In this document: piece after piece, positions 1 to 8,184 of the stretch
Layout: each line of letters opens with the position of its first letter
Position numbering within the stretch: the stretch's first letter is position 1
Source of the DNA: Silanimonas lenta DSM 16282
GTDB taxonomy: Bacteria; Pseudomonadota; Gammaproteobacteria; Xanthomonadales; Xanthomonadaceae
Assembly: GCF_000429065.1 (NCBI RefSeq)
Contig: NZ_AUBD01000015.1
Coordinates: forward strand, 1-32,986
DNA: 32,986 bases
Direction of reading: 5' to 3'
Translations under genes and position numbers: made by a program
The notes under the pieces: model-generated
Told to the model about the DNA's origin: nothing
Seen by the model: the letters and a program-made list of their open reading frames with translations, nothing else
Databases searched by the model: none

Positions 1-111
1 TACAACGAGGATCGGCCACACTCGAGCCTCGGCTACCGGACACCCAAGCAGTTCAAGGACGAGTTCCAGAAGCAGCAACCCGCATCAACCCACCGAGCCG
101 TCCTCAACTAA
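1..111 (+). pseudogene. IS3-family transposase (OrfB), C-terminal end only, cut by window edge
   Basis: Frame 1 is open from the first base to a TAA at 109-111 and reads YNEDRPHSSLGYRTPKQF near its start. This is the characteristic end of the DDE integrase domain of IS3-family OrfB transposases (the YN..RPHSSLGY.TP..F signature). Only 36 residues lie inside the window, so whether the rest is intact cannot be judged; it is listed as partial. The terminal inverted repeat of the element follows at once (to about 140). Family assignment is firm; the subgroup is not determined. Confidence 0.85.
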
Positions 112-140
112 TCGGTGGTCCGAAAAAAGCCGGCAGGTCA
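112..140 (+). repeat. Probable right terminal inverted repeat of the IS3-family element
   Basis: Directly after the OrfB stop the sequence runs through GGTGGTCCGAAAAAAGCCGG and ends GCAGGTCA at 140. IS3-family elements end in a ~25-40 bp inverted repeat with terminal CA on this side (TG at the other), and the transposase stop usually lies just inside it, as here. The left partner is outside the window, so this rests on position and the terminal CA. Confidence 0.6.
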
Positions 141-179
141 GCTGAGCAGAAATCTAGATGACTGATTGCCTCGCCCTAA

Positions 180-195
180 GGAAGGGCTGAACAAT
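180..195. repeat. IS5-family terminal inverted repeat (transposase 3' side)
   Basis: GGAAGGGCTGAACAAT pairs with the reverse complement of 1322-1337 with two mismatches. It lies 110 bp beyond the transposase stop codon. Confidence 0.75.
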
Positions 196-305
196 CCGCC
201 GAACCCTCGTGATTTCGCGGCCTGAAGGCCGAAATCGCGTCAATTCGGTCGGAGTCTCACGTTTTTCCGCGCCGCCAGACGGGTTTCCCCGTCCAGCGGA
301 CGCAC

Positions 306-1274
306 TTATCCCGCCGCCGGCAGCAATCGCCGGCGCGACATCCACAGGTTCGACAGCGCGAACAGCGTCAGCACCTGCGCCGCGTTCTTCGCGATTCCGC
401 GGTAACGCACCTTCGCGTAGCCGAACTGCCGCTTGATCACTCGGAATGGGTGCTCGACTTTGGCGCGCACACTCGCCTTCAAGCGCTCCAGTGCGCGAGC
501 CTGACTCTGCTCCCGTTTCGTCTTCATCGCCTTGATCACCGACGGCTTCTCGGCAATCAGGAACGCGACATCGACGCCCTTCAGTTCGTCACGCTTGGCC
601 ACGCCGGTGTAGCCGCTATCGCCGAACACCACGTCTTCCTTGCCGTGCAGCAGCTTGTGCGCCTGCGTCACGTCCGACACATTCGCCGCCGTGCATTCCA
701 CGTGGTGCACCAGGCCCGATGCGTCATCCACGCCGATGTGCGCCTTCATCCCGAAGAACCACTGGTTGCCCTTCTTCGCCTGGTGCATCTCCGGATCACG
801 TTCGCCGTCCACGTTCTTCGTCGAACTCGGCGCGTTGATGATCGTCGCGTCGACGATCGTCCCCGACCGCAGGCTCAGGCCCTTGCGCTGAAGGTGCGCG
901 TTGACCTGTTTGAAGATCTTCTCGGCCAAGCCGTGCGTCTCCAGCAGGCGCCGGAAGTTCAAGATCGTCGTCTCGTCCGGGATGTCGTCCAGCCCGCCCA
1001 ACTGCGCAAACCGCCGCATCACCGGCGTGTCGACCAGCGCTTCTTCCATCGCCGGGTCGGAGAGCGCGTACCACTGCTGCAGGAAGTGAATGCGCAGCAT
1101 CGTCGCCAAGGGGTAAGGCTGTCGGCCGGGGCGGCCCGGCTTCGGGTAATGCGGTTCGATCAGCGCCAGCAGCACCTTCCAAGGCACCACCTGATCCATC
1201 TCGGCCAGGAACACTTCGCGCCGCGTGCGCTTGCGGCCTCCCAGATCCTCGGCATCACCGAACGACAGCTGCAT
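306..1274 (-). CDS. IS5-family transposase
   Basis: DDE transposase of 322 residues, full length for the IS5 group, catalysing cut-and-paste movement of the element at 180-1337. The start chosen is the ATG at 1274 (MQLSFGDAEDL, the usual IS5-group N-terminus); the longer open frame to 1418 would run through the inverted repeat and out of the element. An N-terminal helical DUF772-type region (about 30-115) precedes the RNase H-like domain. The presumptive catalytic triad is Asp142 (GTIVDATIIN), Asp219 (VVFGDSGYTG) and Glu274 (AKVEHPFRVIKRQFG), with the typical Tyr/Arg/Lys spacing after Glu. No frameshift or internal stop is seen, so the enzyme could be active. Base composition is slightly less extreme than that of the host genes. 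Confidence 0.9.
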   Translation of the reverse strand: MQLSFGDAEDLGGRKRTRREVFLAEMDQVVPWKVLLALIEPHYPKPGRPGRQPYPLATMLRIHFLQQWYALSDPAMEEALVDTPVMRRFAQLGGLDDIPDETTILNFRRLLETHGLAEKIFKQVNAHLQRKGLSLRSGTIVDATIINAPSSTKNVDGERDPEMHQAKKGNQWFFGMKAHIGVDDASGLVHHVECTAANVSDVTQAHKLLHGKEDVVFGDSGYTGVAKRDELKGVDVAFLIAEKPSVIKAMKTKREQSQARALERLKASVRAKVEHPFRVIKRQFGYAKVRYRGIAKNAAQVLTLFALSNLWMSRRRLLPAAG

Positions 1275-1321
1275 CGAACTCACCCTTGAACCGATGACCA
1301 ATTCTCGCCGAAAGTGGCGGA

Positions 1322-1337
1322 GTTGTTCAGACCTTCC
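1322..1337. repeat. IS5-family terminal inverted repeat (transposase 5' side)
   Basis: GTTGTTCAGACCTTCC, inverted partner of 180-195. It lies 47 bp upstream of the transposase ATG and would carry its promoter region. Confidence 0.75.
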
Positions 1338-1478
1338 CAAGCCGCTCCGGAGCTTGGCAAGCCTGCCCAATGCGTAACCTCCCCCTCGTAACCTCCTTCG
1401 TTCAGATTTCCGGATCAAACAATCGGTCAGCTGTTACAGGCGCGTGGATTGCCATTCCAAGCGAAGTCCGCTGTGTGC
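1338..1478. other. Intergenic spacer between IS5 element and DUF1820 gene
   Basis: About 140 bp without a convincing gene. It is visibly less GC-rich than the host genes and contains a 10-bp direct repeat, CGTAACCTCC, at 1373-1382 and 1387-1396 (period 14). It may be a scar of earlier insertions. No hairpin followed by a T-run is seen for the DUF1820 transcript. Confidence 0.4.
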
Positions 1479-1799
1479 CTACCGCCCCTTCGACGGCATC
1501 GGGAACGGGGTCACCACCTTCTCGCCGCTGCCGGCGTCGCGGATGGCCGAGCTGCCTTTCCGCTCCACTTCCTCGATGCGGACGATGCTCTGCATCGGCA
1601 GGAACAGGCGCCTGGTCTGGCCGAACTCGTCCTTCAGCCGCTCCTCGGTGGGGTCGAGCACCAGGCCCTCGTTCACGTCGAACAGCAGCTCCGAGACCTC
1701 GGTGAAGCCCCACAGAGCGCTGGACTGCACGTCGCGGGCGTAGAGCTCGTAGATGCGCCCGGCGTTGAGAAAGGTGATTTTGTAGATCGCTTTCGCCAT
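1479..1799 (-). CDS. DUF1820 family protein
   Basis: Small soluble protein of 106 residues. It starts MAKAIYKITFLNAGRIYELY, and the pattern of K/R-Y-K-x-x-F-x-N-x-G-x-x-Y-E-x-Y-A-R near the N-terminus, the WGF.EV.E block (30-37) and the DP.EE.L..EF block (49-60) are those of DUF1820, a family widespread in gammaproteobacteria with no established biochemical role. The ATG at 1799 is preferred to the upstream extension because family members begin there. It is the last gene of the minus-strand series gspA-gspB-rhomboid-DUF1820, 28 bp after the rhomboid stop. IS elements begin about 140 bp downstream. The family call is confident; function is unknown. Confidence 0.85.
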   Translation of the reverse strand: MAKAIYKITFLNAGRIYELYARDVQSSALWGFTEVSELLFDVNEGLVLDPTEERLKDEFGQTRRLFLPMQSIVRIEEVERKGSSAIRDAGSGEKVVTPFPMPSKGR

Positions 1800-1827
1800 G
1801 GCGGGAGTATAGGCCGCCCGGCGGCCC

Positions 1828-2508
1828 TCATCCGTGCAGCCGCGAGCGCCGGGCCAGGCCCTCGCGCAGCAGCAGGGCGGCAAGGAAGCCGAAGGCGAAG
1901 CCGGAGAGGTGCGCCCACCAGGCCACGGCGCCGAAGCTGGGGCCGGCGAAGGTGAAGAGCAGCTGCATCACCACCCACAGGGTGATCAGCACCACCGCGG
2001 GCATGCGCACGAACTGCAGCCACAGGCCGAGCGGCAGCACCACGCCGAGCCGGGCATTCGGGAACAGGGCGAGGTAGGCGCCGATCAGGGTGGAGACCGC
2101 GCCGGAGGCGCCGATGATCACGCGGTCGGGGCGGTCCAGCGAGAGCGCGGCCACGAAGTTCGACACCGCGCCGCCCAGCATGAACAGCAGCAGCAGGCGC
2201 CACGGCCCGAGGGCGCGCTCGGCGGGCAGGCCGAACACCAGCAGGAAGAGCATGTTGCCGACGAGGTGGGTGCCGTTGCCGTGCAGGCCGAGCGTGGTGA
2301 TGAGGCCGGCGGCGCGGTCCGGCTGCAACAGGACGTGCCAGTCGCCGGCCTCGGCCGAGAGCGCCCCCCAGCGCACGATCAGGGCCTCGCGGGTGGCGGC
2401 ATCCACCGTGGCGAGCCCGAGGAAGGCGCCGACGCAGAGCAGCAGGATCAGCGGCGTGGCCCAGCGCCGCCGTCGCCGCCGCCGCCCCGGGGCATCGACG
2501 AGCAGCAT
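1828..2508 (-). CDS. Rhomboid-family intramembrane serine protease
   Basis: Polytopic membrane protein of 226 residues that should cleave transmembrane substrates within the inner membrane. The dyad is visible: Ser135 in GASG (IIGASGAVSTLIG) and His200 in WWAHLSGFAFGF. The conserved H-x3-N of TM2 is H81/N85 (HLVGNMLFL), and about six hydrophobic segments are present. An arginine-rich stretch (9-15) precedes TM1 and fits a cytoplasmic N-terminus. The ATG at 2508 overlaps the gspB stop (TGATG), so the two are translationally coupled. The longer open frame to 3072 is a shadow of gspB. Context suggests a link with GspA/GspB or envelope quality control, but the substrate is unknown. Confidence 0.92.
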   Translation of the reverse strand: MLLVDAPGRRRRRRRWATPLILLLCVGAFLGLATVDAATREALIVRWGALSAEAGDWHVLLQPDRAAGLITTLGLHGNGTHLVGNMLFLLVFGLPAERALGPWRLLLLFMLGGAVSNFVAALSLDRPDRVIIGASGAVSTLIGAYLALFPNARLGVVLPLGLWLQFVRMPAVVLITLWVVMQLLFTFAGPSFGAVAWWAHLSGFAFGFLAALLLREGLARRSRLHG

Positions 2509-3254
2509 CAGCGTGGCACCCAGAGCACGCGCCCGTTCCAGGCGAGGCGCAGGCCGTCGCGGCGGATCTCCAGCACCTGCAGGCCGCCCTCCAGGGACTC
2601 GCCCTCGCGCACCCGCACGCCGTCGAGGATGGCGAAGCGCCGCGCCGGGTCCTCGGCATAGACATGCATGCTCAGGCGCAGCGGCGGCAGGACGGCACCG
2701 CCTGCCAGCGCGGCAGCGAGCGGCAGGTCGCCCTCGGCGGGGCCGCTGGCCATGGCAGCGGAGCCCTCGGTGGCCATGGCAGCGGCGGGGCCGTCTGCGA
2801 CCGGTGGCATGGGAGCCGCTGGGGGCGTGCCGGGCGCGGCGGGCACCCCGGACGGGGCCGGCGCGGGGGGCGCGGCGGGCCGGACCGGGCGGGCTTCGGC
2901 CGGTGGCTGCGGAGGCCTTGGCAGGGCGGCCGGAGCGGGCGGCAGGGGAGCGGGCCTCAGCGTGCCGGGGTGAAGCGGGCCGGACGAGCCGGCATCGACC
3001 ATGGTGGCGGGCGGTTGCGGGGCGGCGGCGGCGGGGCTCGGGGGAGCCGGAGCCAGGCCGTTGCGGAACCACCAGCCAGCCATGCCCGCGCCCACCAGGG
3101 CCGCGCCGAGGAGCGCCCCGCCCAGGGCTGGCCGCCAGGGGGGCGGGCCGCGGCGGCGCGGCGGCGGGGCCGGGTCGCCATCGAACAGGCCGGGGCGCTG
3201 GCCGCGCCGGCGCTCGGCTTCGGATCGTCGCAGGGCCTCGAGGATCAGGGACAT
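2508..3254 (-). CDS. gspB: General secretion pathway protein B (GspB-like)
   Basis: 248 residues. The N-terminus MSLILEALRRSEAERRRGQ is the standard GspB/ExeB opening. It is followed by one transmembrane segment (about 45-63), a long Pro/Ala-rich periplasmic linker (about 70-180) and a compact C-terminal T2SSB domain (about 190-248: LRLSMHVYAEDPARRFAILD..VREGES..GL.VLEI...GL.L...G). In the ExeAB complex GspB works with the ATPase GspA to insert or assemble the type II secretin through peptidoglycan. The gene starts 4 bp after the gspA stop and its own stop overlaps the rhomboid start, so the three genes are one transcript. No other T2SS genes lie in the window. Confidence 0.88.
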   Translation of the reverse strand: MSLILEALRRSEAERRRGQRPGLFDGDPAPPPRRRGPPPWRPALGGALLGAALVGAGMAGWWFRNGLAPAPPSPAAAAPQPPATMVDAGSSGPLHPGTLRPAPLPPAPAALPRPPQPPAEARPVRPAAPPAPAPSGVPAAPGTPPAAPMPPVADGPAAAMATEGSAAMASGPAEGDLPLAAALAGGAVLPPLRLSMHVYAEDPARRFAILDGVRVREGESLEGGLQVLEIRRDGLRLAWNGRVLWVPR

Positions 3255-3258
3255 CGGC

Positions 3259-4869
3259 TCAGTCCAGGGCACGCCGCAGGGCTGGCCCATCCTCGCGCTC
3301 CGCGCCCAGGGCCCGCAGGGTGGCCGGGCCGGGCACCCCGTCCACCCGCAGGCCATGGGCCCGCTGCAGTTCACGGATGGCGGCCTGCAGGGCCGGGTCG
3401 AACTCGGCCGGCCCGGCCGGGGCTGGCTGGCCCCGGGCGGCGGCCACGCGCGCTGCCAGCCAGTCGATGTCGGGCCCGGTATCGCCCGGCGCCGGGATGC
3501 GCCACAGCAGATCCGGTCCGCGCCAGGCCTGCAGGTGGCGACCGCGGAAATGACGGACGAAGTCGATGCGCGGCACATCCACCACCACATCGCCCAGCCA
3601 GAGCCGCACGCGCAGGGCATCGGCGCCGAGCAGCACCGCCCAGACCGCGGCACTGCGGCCGCCGGGCAGGGCCTCCAGCGCGACCAGGGCCGGCCGCCGG
3701 CTGGCCACCAGGGCATCGAGGCTCGCCGTGCCCGACTGGCAGAACAGGCCCGGCGCCAGCACCGGCGGGCAGGCCAGCAGGCGGGCCGGCGTGGCCTCCC
3801 CGGCCCGGACGGCCCACAGCTTCATCAGTTCGCCGGCGGCGGCCTCGGCGCCGGGGTCGAGCGCAGCGAGGCGCTCGGCGAAGGCCGGGCCTGCCAGCAG
3901 GGGCGGGGGCAGGGCGGGGGCGAGCAGGGCCGGGGCCAGGCTGGGCGTGGGGGGCGTTGCCGGCTGCTTGGGCCGCAGGGCGAAGGCGAGGATGGCCAGC
4001 GCCAGCAGCGCGCCCACCACCACCGGCATCGAGGGCCGGGGCAGGCGCGAGAGCGGGCGGGCCAGCACCTCGCGGGCAGCCAGATCCACCAGCCGCTCGC
4101 CCACCGGCTGCTCGTCGCGGGCATAGCCGGCGAGCAGGGCGCGCTCGGCGATCACGTTGATCAGCCGCGGCACCCCGCCGGAGTGCTGGTGCAGGCGCTT
4201 CACGGCGAGCCGGGTGAAGGGAAAGCGCGTGGCCCCGGCCACCGCCACGCGGTGGCGCAGGTAGGCCTCGGTCTCCTCGGCGTCCAGTGGCGTGAGGTGG
4301 TAGCGGGCGGTGATGCGCTGGGCCAGCTGGCGCAGTTCCGGGCGCTCGAGCAGGGTGCGCAGCTCCGGCTGGCCGAGCAGCACCATCTGCAGCAGCTTCT
4401 GCGTCGGGGTCTCGAGGTTGGTGAGCAGGCGCACCTGCTCCAGCGCCTCCTTCGAGAGGTTCTGCGCCTCGTCGATGATCACCACCACCCGCAGGCCCTG
4501 CGCGTAGGCGTCGATCAGGAAGGCATTGAGGCGGTCGTACAGGCCCTTCAGGCTGCCACGCACGCCGGTGAGGTCGAGCCGCAGTTCCTCGGCGATGGTC
4601 TCCAGCAGTTCCACCGGCGAGAGCAGGGGGTTCAGCACCAGGGCCACGCGCACCGTCTCCGGCAGCTGCTCTAACAGCAGGCGGCAGAGCGTGGTCTTGC
4701 CCGTGCCCACCTCGCCGGTGAGCTGCACGAAGCCGCCGCCGCCGCCCTGGGTGATGCCGTAATGCAGGTGCGCCAGGGCGTCGCGGTGGCGCTCGCCGAG
4801 GAAGACGAAGCGCGGGTCCGGCGTGATCGAGAACGGCGGTTCGGAAAAGCCGTAGTACTCGAGGAGCAT
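3259..4869 (-). CDS. gspA: GspA/ExeA-type AAA ATPase with peptidoglycan-binding domain
   Basis: 536 residues, the usual ExeA length. The cytoplasmic AAA domain (about 1-270) opens with MLLEYYGFSEPPFSITPDPR and has Walker A GEVGTGKTT (52-60), Walker B VVVIIDEA (128-135) and a sensor region ending HSGGVPRLINVIAERALL. A single transmembrane helix lies at about 281-297. The periplasmic part ends in a PG_binding_1 domain (about 488-521: LQAAIRELQRAHGLRVDGVPG). GspA couples ATP hydrolysis to assembly of the type II secretin with GspB. It is the first gene of the minus-strand operon, and the 107 bp up to putA must carry its promoter, though no clear -35/-10 pair was seen. The ATG at 4869 matches the family N-terminus. 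Confidence 0.93.
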   Translation of the reverse strand: MLLEYYGFSEPPFSITPDPRFVFLGERHRDALAHLHYGITQGGGGGFVQLTGEVGTGKTTLCRLLLEQLPETVRVALVLNPLLSPVELLETIAEELRLDLTGVRGSLKGLYDRLNAFLIDAYAQGLRVVVIIDEAQNLSKEALEQVRLLTNLETPTQKLLQMVLLGQPELRTLLERPELRQLAQRITARYHLTPLDAEETEAYLRHRVAVAGATRFPFTRLAVKRLHQHSGGVPRLINVIAERALLAGYARDEQPVGERLVDLAAREVLARPLSRLPRPSMPVVVGALLALAILAFALRPKQPATPPTPSLAPALLAPALPPPLLAGPAFAERLAALDPGAEAAAGELMKLWAVRAGEATPARLLACPPVLAPGLFCQSGTASLDALVASRRPALVALEALPGGRSAAVWAVLLGADALRVRLWLGDVVVDVPRIDFVRHFRGRHLQAWRGPDLLWRIPAPGDTGPDIDWLAARVAAARGQPAPAGPAEFDPALQAAIRELQRAHGLRVDGVPGPATLRALGAEREDGPALRRALD

Positions 4870-4929
4870 GGCGGCGCGCGGTACGGGAGGGCCTCAGGGT
4901 GCCACAGTCGTGGCGCGCCGAGGTCCTGC

Positions 4930-4965
4930 GGGGCGGCGGCCCGGCCGCGGCCGGCCTGCCGCCCC
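4930..4965 (-). terminator. GC-rich hairpin downstream of putA
   Basis: GGGGCGGC (4930-4937) pairs with GCCGCCCC (4958-4965), with a further self-complementary CCGGCC/GGCCGG inside. It lies 12 bp beyond the putA stop and before gspA. No T-run follows, so intrinsic termination is plausible but unproven. Confidence 0.4.
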
Positions 4966-4976
4966 GTTCCCGGTGC

Positions 4977-7900
4977 TCATTCCGCCAGCGTCAGCAGGCT
5001 GGCATTGCCGCCGGCGGCGGTGGTGTTGATGGTGAGCGTGCGCTCGGTGGCGAAGCGGGCGAGGTAGTGCGGGCCGCCGGCCTTCGGCCCGGTGCCGGAG
5101 AGGCCCTCGCCGCCGAAGGGCTGCACGCCCACCACGGCGCCGATCTGGTTGCGGTTGACATAGCAGTTGCCCACGCGCACGTGCTTCGCGATGTGCTCCA
5201 CCGTGGCGTCGATGCGGGAATGGATGCCCAGCGTGAGGCCGAAGCCGGTGCCGTTGATGTCGGCGATCACCTGGTCCAGCTGGTCGGCCTTCCAGCGCAC
5301 CACGTGCAGGATCGGGCCGAACACCTCGCGCTCGAGCTGCCGGATCGAGGCGATCTCGTAGGCGCGCGGCGCGACGAAGCAGCCATGGGCGCAGGCCTCG
5401 GGCAGGGCCACCTGGCAGATCAGCCGGGCCTCCCTGTCCATGCGCGCGGCATGCGCCTCGAGGCCACGCTTGGCGTCCTCGTCGATCACCGGGCCGACGT
5501 CGGTGCTGGGCAGGCCAGGGTCGCCCACCACCAGCTCCTCCATCGCCCCGGCCAGCATCTGCATCACCTTGTCGGCGATGTCCTCCTGCACGAACAGCAC
5601 CCGCGCCGCCGAGCAGCGCTGGCCGGCGGAATCGAAGGCCGAGGCGATGGCGTCCTTCACCACCTGCTCGGGCAGCGAGGAGGAGTCGGCGATCAGTGCG
5701 TTCTGGCCGCCGGTCTCGGCGATCAGGGCGGCGATCGGCGCGTTGCGCGCGGCCAGGGCGCGGTTGATGGCCCAGGCGGTCTCGTTCGAGCCGGTGAAGG
5801 CCACGCCGGCCACCCGCGGATCGCGGGTCAGGCCGGCGCCCACGGTGGCGCCGTCGCCGGGCAGGAACTGCAGCACATCCTCGGGGATGCCGGCCTCGTG
5901 CAGCAGCCGGGTCGCGGCGAAGGCCACCAGCGTGGTCTGCTCGGCGGGCTTGGCGATCACGGCATTGCCGGCGGCGAGCGCGGCGGCCACCTGGCCAAGG
6001 TAGATGGCGAGCGGGAAGTTCCACGGGCTGATGCAGACGAACACGCCGCGGCCATGCAGGCTGAGCTGGTTCGACTCGCCGGTGGGGCCGGGCAGCTTCA
6101 CCGGGGTGAACAGCTCGCGTGCCTGCAGCGCGTAATAGCGCAGGAAGTCCACCGCCTCGCGCACCTCGGCCACCGAGGCCGCAAGGCTCTTGCCGGCCTC
6201 CTTCACGCACATCGCCATGAACTCGGGCGTGCGCGCCTCGAGCAGGTCGGCGGCCTTTTCGAGGATGACGGCGCGGCTGGCGGCGGGCAGGGCATCCCAG
6301 CCCGGCTGCGCCTTCACGGCATTGGCCAAGGCCTGCTGCACGTTCGCCTCCGAGGCGGCGTGGTACTCGCCCACCGCCTCGCGGCGGTCGGCCGGGTTCG
6401 TCACCTTCACCGATCCGCCGAAGGCCGCCGCGCCCGGCACCAGGGGATGCGCCGTCCACGGTTTCACGGCGGCGTTGATGGCGTCGGCGAGCTCGCGCAG
6501 CTGCGCGTCGTTGGCGAGATTGATGCCCATGGAATTGGTCCGGGGTTCGTTCTGCGAGCGGAAGAGGTCGCGGGGTTGCGGAATGCGGGGGTGGGGCGAG
6601 AGGGCGTTGCGGCGCACCGTGGCCACCGGGTCGGCCACCAGCTCGGCGGCGGGCACGCGGGCATCGGTGATGCGGTTGACGAAGCTGGAGTTGGCGCCGT
6701 TCTCCAGCAGGCGGCGCACCAGGTAGGGCAGCAGGTCCTCGTGCGAGCCCACCGGGGCATAGACGCGGCAGGGCACGCCGAGGCGGTCGGCGCCGATCAC
6801 CTCGGCGTAGAGGTCCTCGCCCATGCCATGCAGGCGCTGGTATTCGTACTCACGGCGCGTGCCGCCCTCGTTCGCCATGGCGTGGATGGCGGCGATGGTG
6901 TGGGCATTGTGGGTGGCGAACATCGGGTAGAGCGCGTCGGTGGCCGCGAACATCCGCCGCGCGCAGGCAAGATAGCTCACGTCGGTGTTCACCTTGCGGG
7001 TGAACACCGGATAGCCCGGATGGCCCTCCACCTGCGCCTTCTTGATCTCGGAATCCCAGTAGGCGCCCTTGACGAGGCGCATCGGCATCCGGCGTCCCAC
7101 CTGCCGCGCCAGCGCGACGAGCTCGTCGATGACGAAGGGCGCGCGCTTCTGGTAGGCCTGCACGGCAAGGCCGTAGCCCTCCCAGCCGTCGAGGCTCCTG
7201 TCGGCGAAGGCGGCGCCGATCACGTCCAGCGAGAGTTCGAGCCGCTCGCTCTCCTCGGCATCGATGGTGAAGCCGATGCCCTGCGCCTTCGCGTGCTGGG
7301 CCAGTTCCAGCACCATCGGGGTGAGTTCCGCCATCACCCGTGCGCGCTTGCCCACCTCGTAGCGCGGGTGCAGGGCCGAGAGCTTCACCGAGATGCTGGG
7401 CGCGGCGAACACGCTGGGCGCGCCGCCGGCGGCCTTCAGCGAGGCGCCGATGGCGCCGATCGCGTCCTTGTAGGCCTGGAAGTAGCGGGCGGCGTCGCGG
7501 CGGGTGAGCGCGCCCTCGCCCAGCATGTCGAAGCTGTAGCGGTAGCGGGCGTTCTCGCCCTTGCGGCTGCGCTCGAGCGCCTCGGAAATCGTGCGCCCCA
7601 TCACGAACTGATGGCCCATGATCTTCATCGCCTGGCGCACCGCCAGCCGCACCACCGGCTCGCCGGTGCGGGCGACGAGGCGCCTGAAGGCGCCGGCCAC
7701 GTCGCGGCGGGTGTCCTCGGCCAGGGTGACGAGGCGGCCGGTGAGCATCAGCCCCCAGGTGGAGGCGTTCACCAGCACCGAGGAGGAGCCGCCGAGGTGC
7801 TTTTCCCAGGCCGCGTCACCGAGCTTGTCGCGGATCAGCTTGTCGGCGGTGTGCGGGTCGGGGATGCGCAGCAGGGCCTCGGCCACGCACATCAGCAGCA

Positions 7901-8153
7901 CGCCCTCCTCCGAGCTCAGGTCGTACTGGCGCATGAAGGCCTCGACCAGCTCCGGGTCGGCGGCGCGCACCCGGGTGCGCTCCACCAGGGCCTCGGCGGT
8001 GGCCTGCACCCCGGCCTGCAGGGCTTCCGGCAGGGTGGCGAAGGGCAGCAGTCCGGCGAGGTGCTCGGCCTCGTCGCGGGCGTAGGCGGCGGTGACGCGT
8101 TCACGGGCCGGCGAGGGGGCGCCGGGCAGTTCGGGGCGGAGGATCGGCTTCAC
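4977..8153 (-). CDS. putA: Bifunctional proline dehydrogenase / L-glutamate-5-semialdehyde dehydrogenase PutA
   Basis: 1058 residues. It oxidises proline to P5C with FAD, passing electrons to quinone at the membrane, and then oxidises the semialdehyde to glutamate with NAD. The PRODH barrel (about 170-500) shows MRLVKGAYWDSEIKKAQ (358-374), EYQRLHGMGEDLY (437-449) and RVYAPVGSHEDLLPYLVRRL (463-482). The ALDH module (about 560-1045) has the general base Glu813 (LIAETGGQN) and catalytic Cys847 (DSAGQRCSAAR). The N-terminal ribbon-helix-helix of trifunctional PutA is absent, so this is the non-autoregulating form. The start is GTG at 8153; KPILRPELP matches short PutA N-termini. No Shine-Dalgarno is visible, and a hairpin (8164-8184) sits just upstream. 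Confidence 0.96.
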   Translation of the reverse strand: MKPILRPELPGAPSPARERVTAAYARDEAEHLAGLLPFATLPEALQAGVQATAEALVERTRVRAADPELVEAFMRQYDLSSEEGVLLMCVAEALLRIPDPHTADKLIRDKLGDAAWEKHLGGSSSVLVNASTWGLMLTGRLVTLAEDTRRDVAGAFRRLVARTGEPVVRLAVRQAMKIMGHQFVMGRTISEALERSRKGENARYRYSFDMLGEGALTRRDAARYFQAYKDAIGAIGASLKAAGGAPSVFAAPSISVKLSALHPRYEVGKRARVMAELTPMVLELAQHAKAQGIGFTIDAEESERLELSLDVIGAAFADRSLDGWEGYGLAVQAYQKRAPFVIDELVALARQVGRRMPMRLVKGAYWDSEIKKAQVEGHPGYPVFTRKVNTDVSYLACARRMFAATDALYPMFATHNAHTIAAIHAMANEGGTRREYEYQRLHGMGEDLYAEVIGADRLGVPCRVYAPVGSHEDLLPYLVRRLLENGANSSFVNRITDARVPAAELVADPVATVRRNALSPHPRIPQPRDLFRSQNEPRTNSMGINLANDAQLRELADAINAAVKPWTAHPLVPGAAAFGGSVKVTNPADRREAVGEYHAASEANVQQALANAVKAQPGWDALPAASRAVILEKAADLLEARTPEFMAMCVKEAGKSLAASVAEVREAVDFLRYYALQARELFTPVKLPGPTGESNQLSLHGRGVFVCISPWNFPLAIYLGQVAAALAAGNAVIAKPAEQTTLVAFAATRLLHEAGIPEDVLQFLPGDGATVGAGLTRDPRVAGVAFTGSNETAWAINRALAARNAPIAALIAETGGQNALIADSSSLPEQVVKDAIASAFDSAGQRCSAARVLFVQEDIADKVMQMLAGAMEELVVGDPGLPSTDVGPVIDEDAKRGLEAHAARMDREARLICQVALPEACAHGCFVAPRAYEIASIRQLEREVFGPILHVVRWKADQLDQVIADINGTGFGLTLGIHSRIDATVEHIAKHVRVGNCYVNRNQIGAVVGVQPFGGEGLSGTGPKAGGPHYLARFATERTLTINTTAAGGNASLLTLAE

Positions 8154-8163
8154 GCGGCGGCGG

Positions 8164-8184
8164 GGCGGCTTGGGACAAGCCGCC
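8164..8184 (-). promoter_or_regulatory. putA: Perfect 8-bp hairpin immediately upstream of the putA GTG
   Basis: GGCGGCTT / AAGCCGCC flank a 5-nt loop, ending 10 nt before the start codon, where a Shine-Dalgarno should lie. It could limit initiation on putA mRNA or be an operator. It is seen in sequence; its role is inferred. Confidence 0.35.

Larger units (their letters stand above)
180..1337 (-). mobile_element. IS5-family insertion sequence, apparently complete (~1.16 kb)
   Basis: One end (180-195) reads GGAAGGGCTGAACAAT. The reverse complement of the other end (1322-1337) reads GGAAGGTCTGAACAAC, matching at 14 of 16 positions, and both continue into a CCGCC block. A single transposase gene on the minus strand fills the element. 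Size and layout fit the IS5 group. The flanking tetranucleotides, CTAA at 176-179 and CAAG at 1338-1341, do not match, so no clean target duplication is visible. The element sits about 40 bp from the IS3 end, so this is an IS hotspot at the edge of the DUF1820 operon. Confidence 0.8.

Noticed and set aside
2509-3072. N-terminal extension of the rhomboid gene
   Set aside because: It would be the out-of-frame translation of gspB; the ATG at 2508 forms a TGATG overlap, and the resulting 226-residue length is typical.
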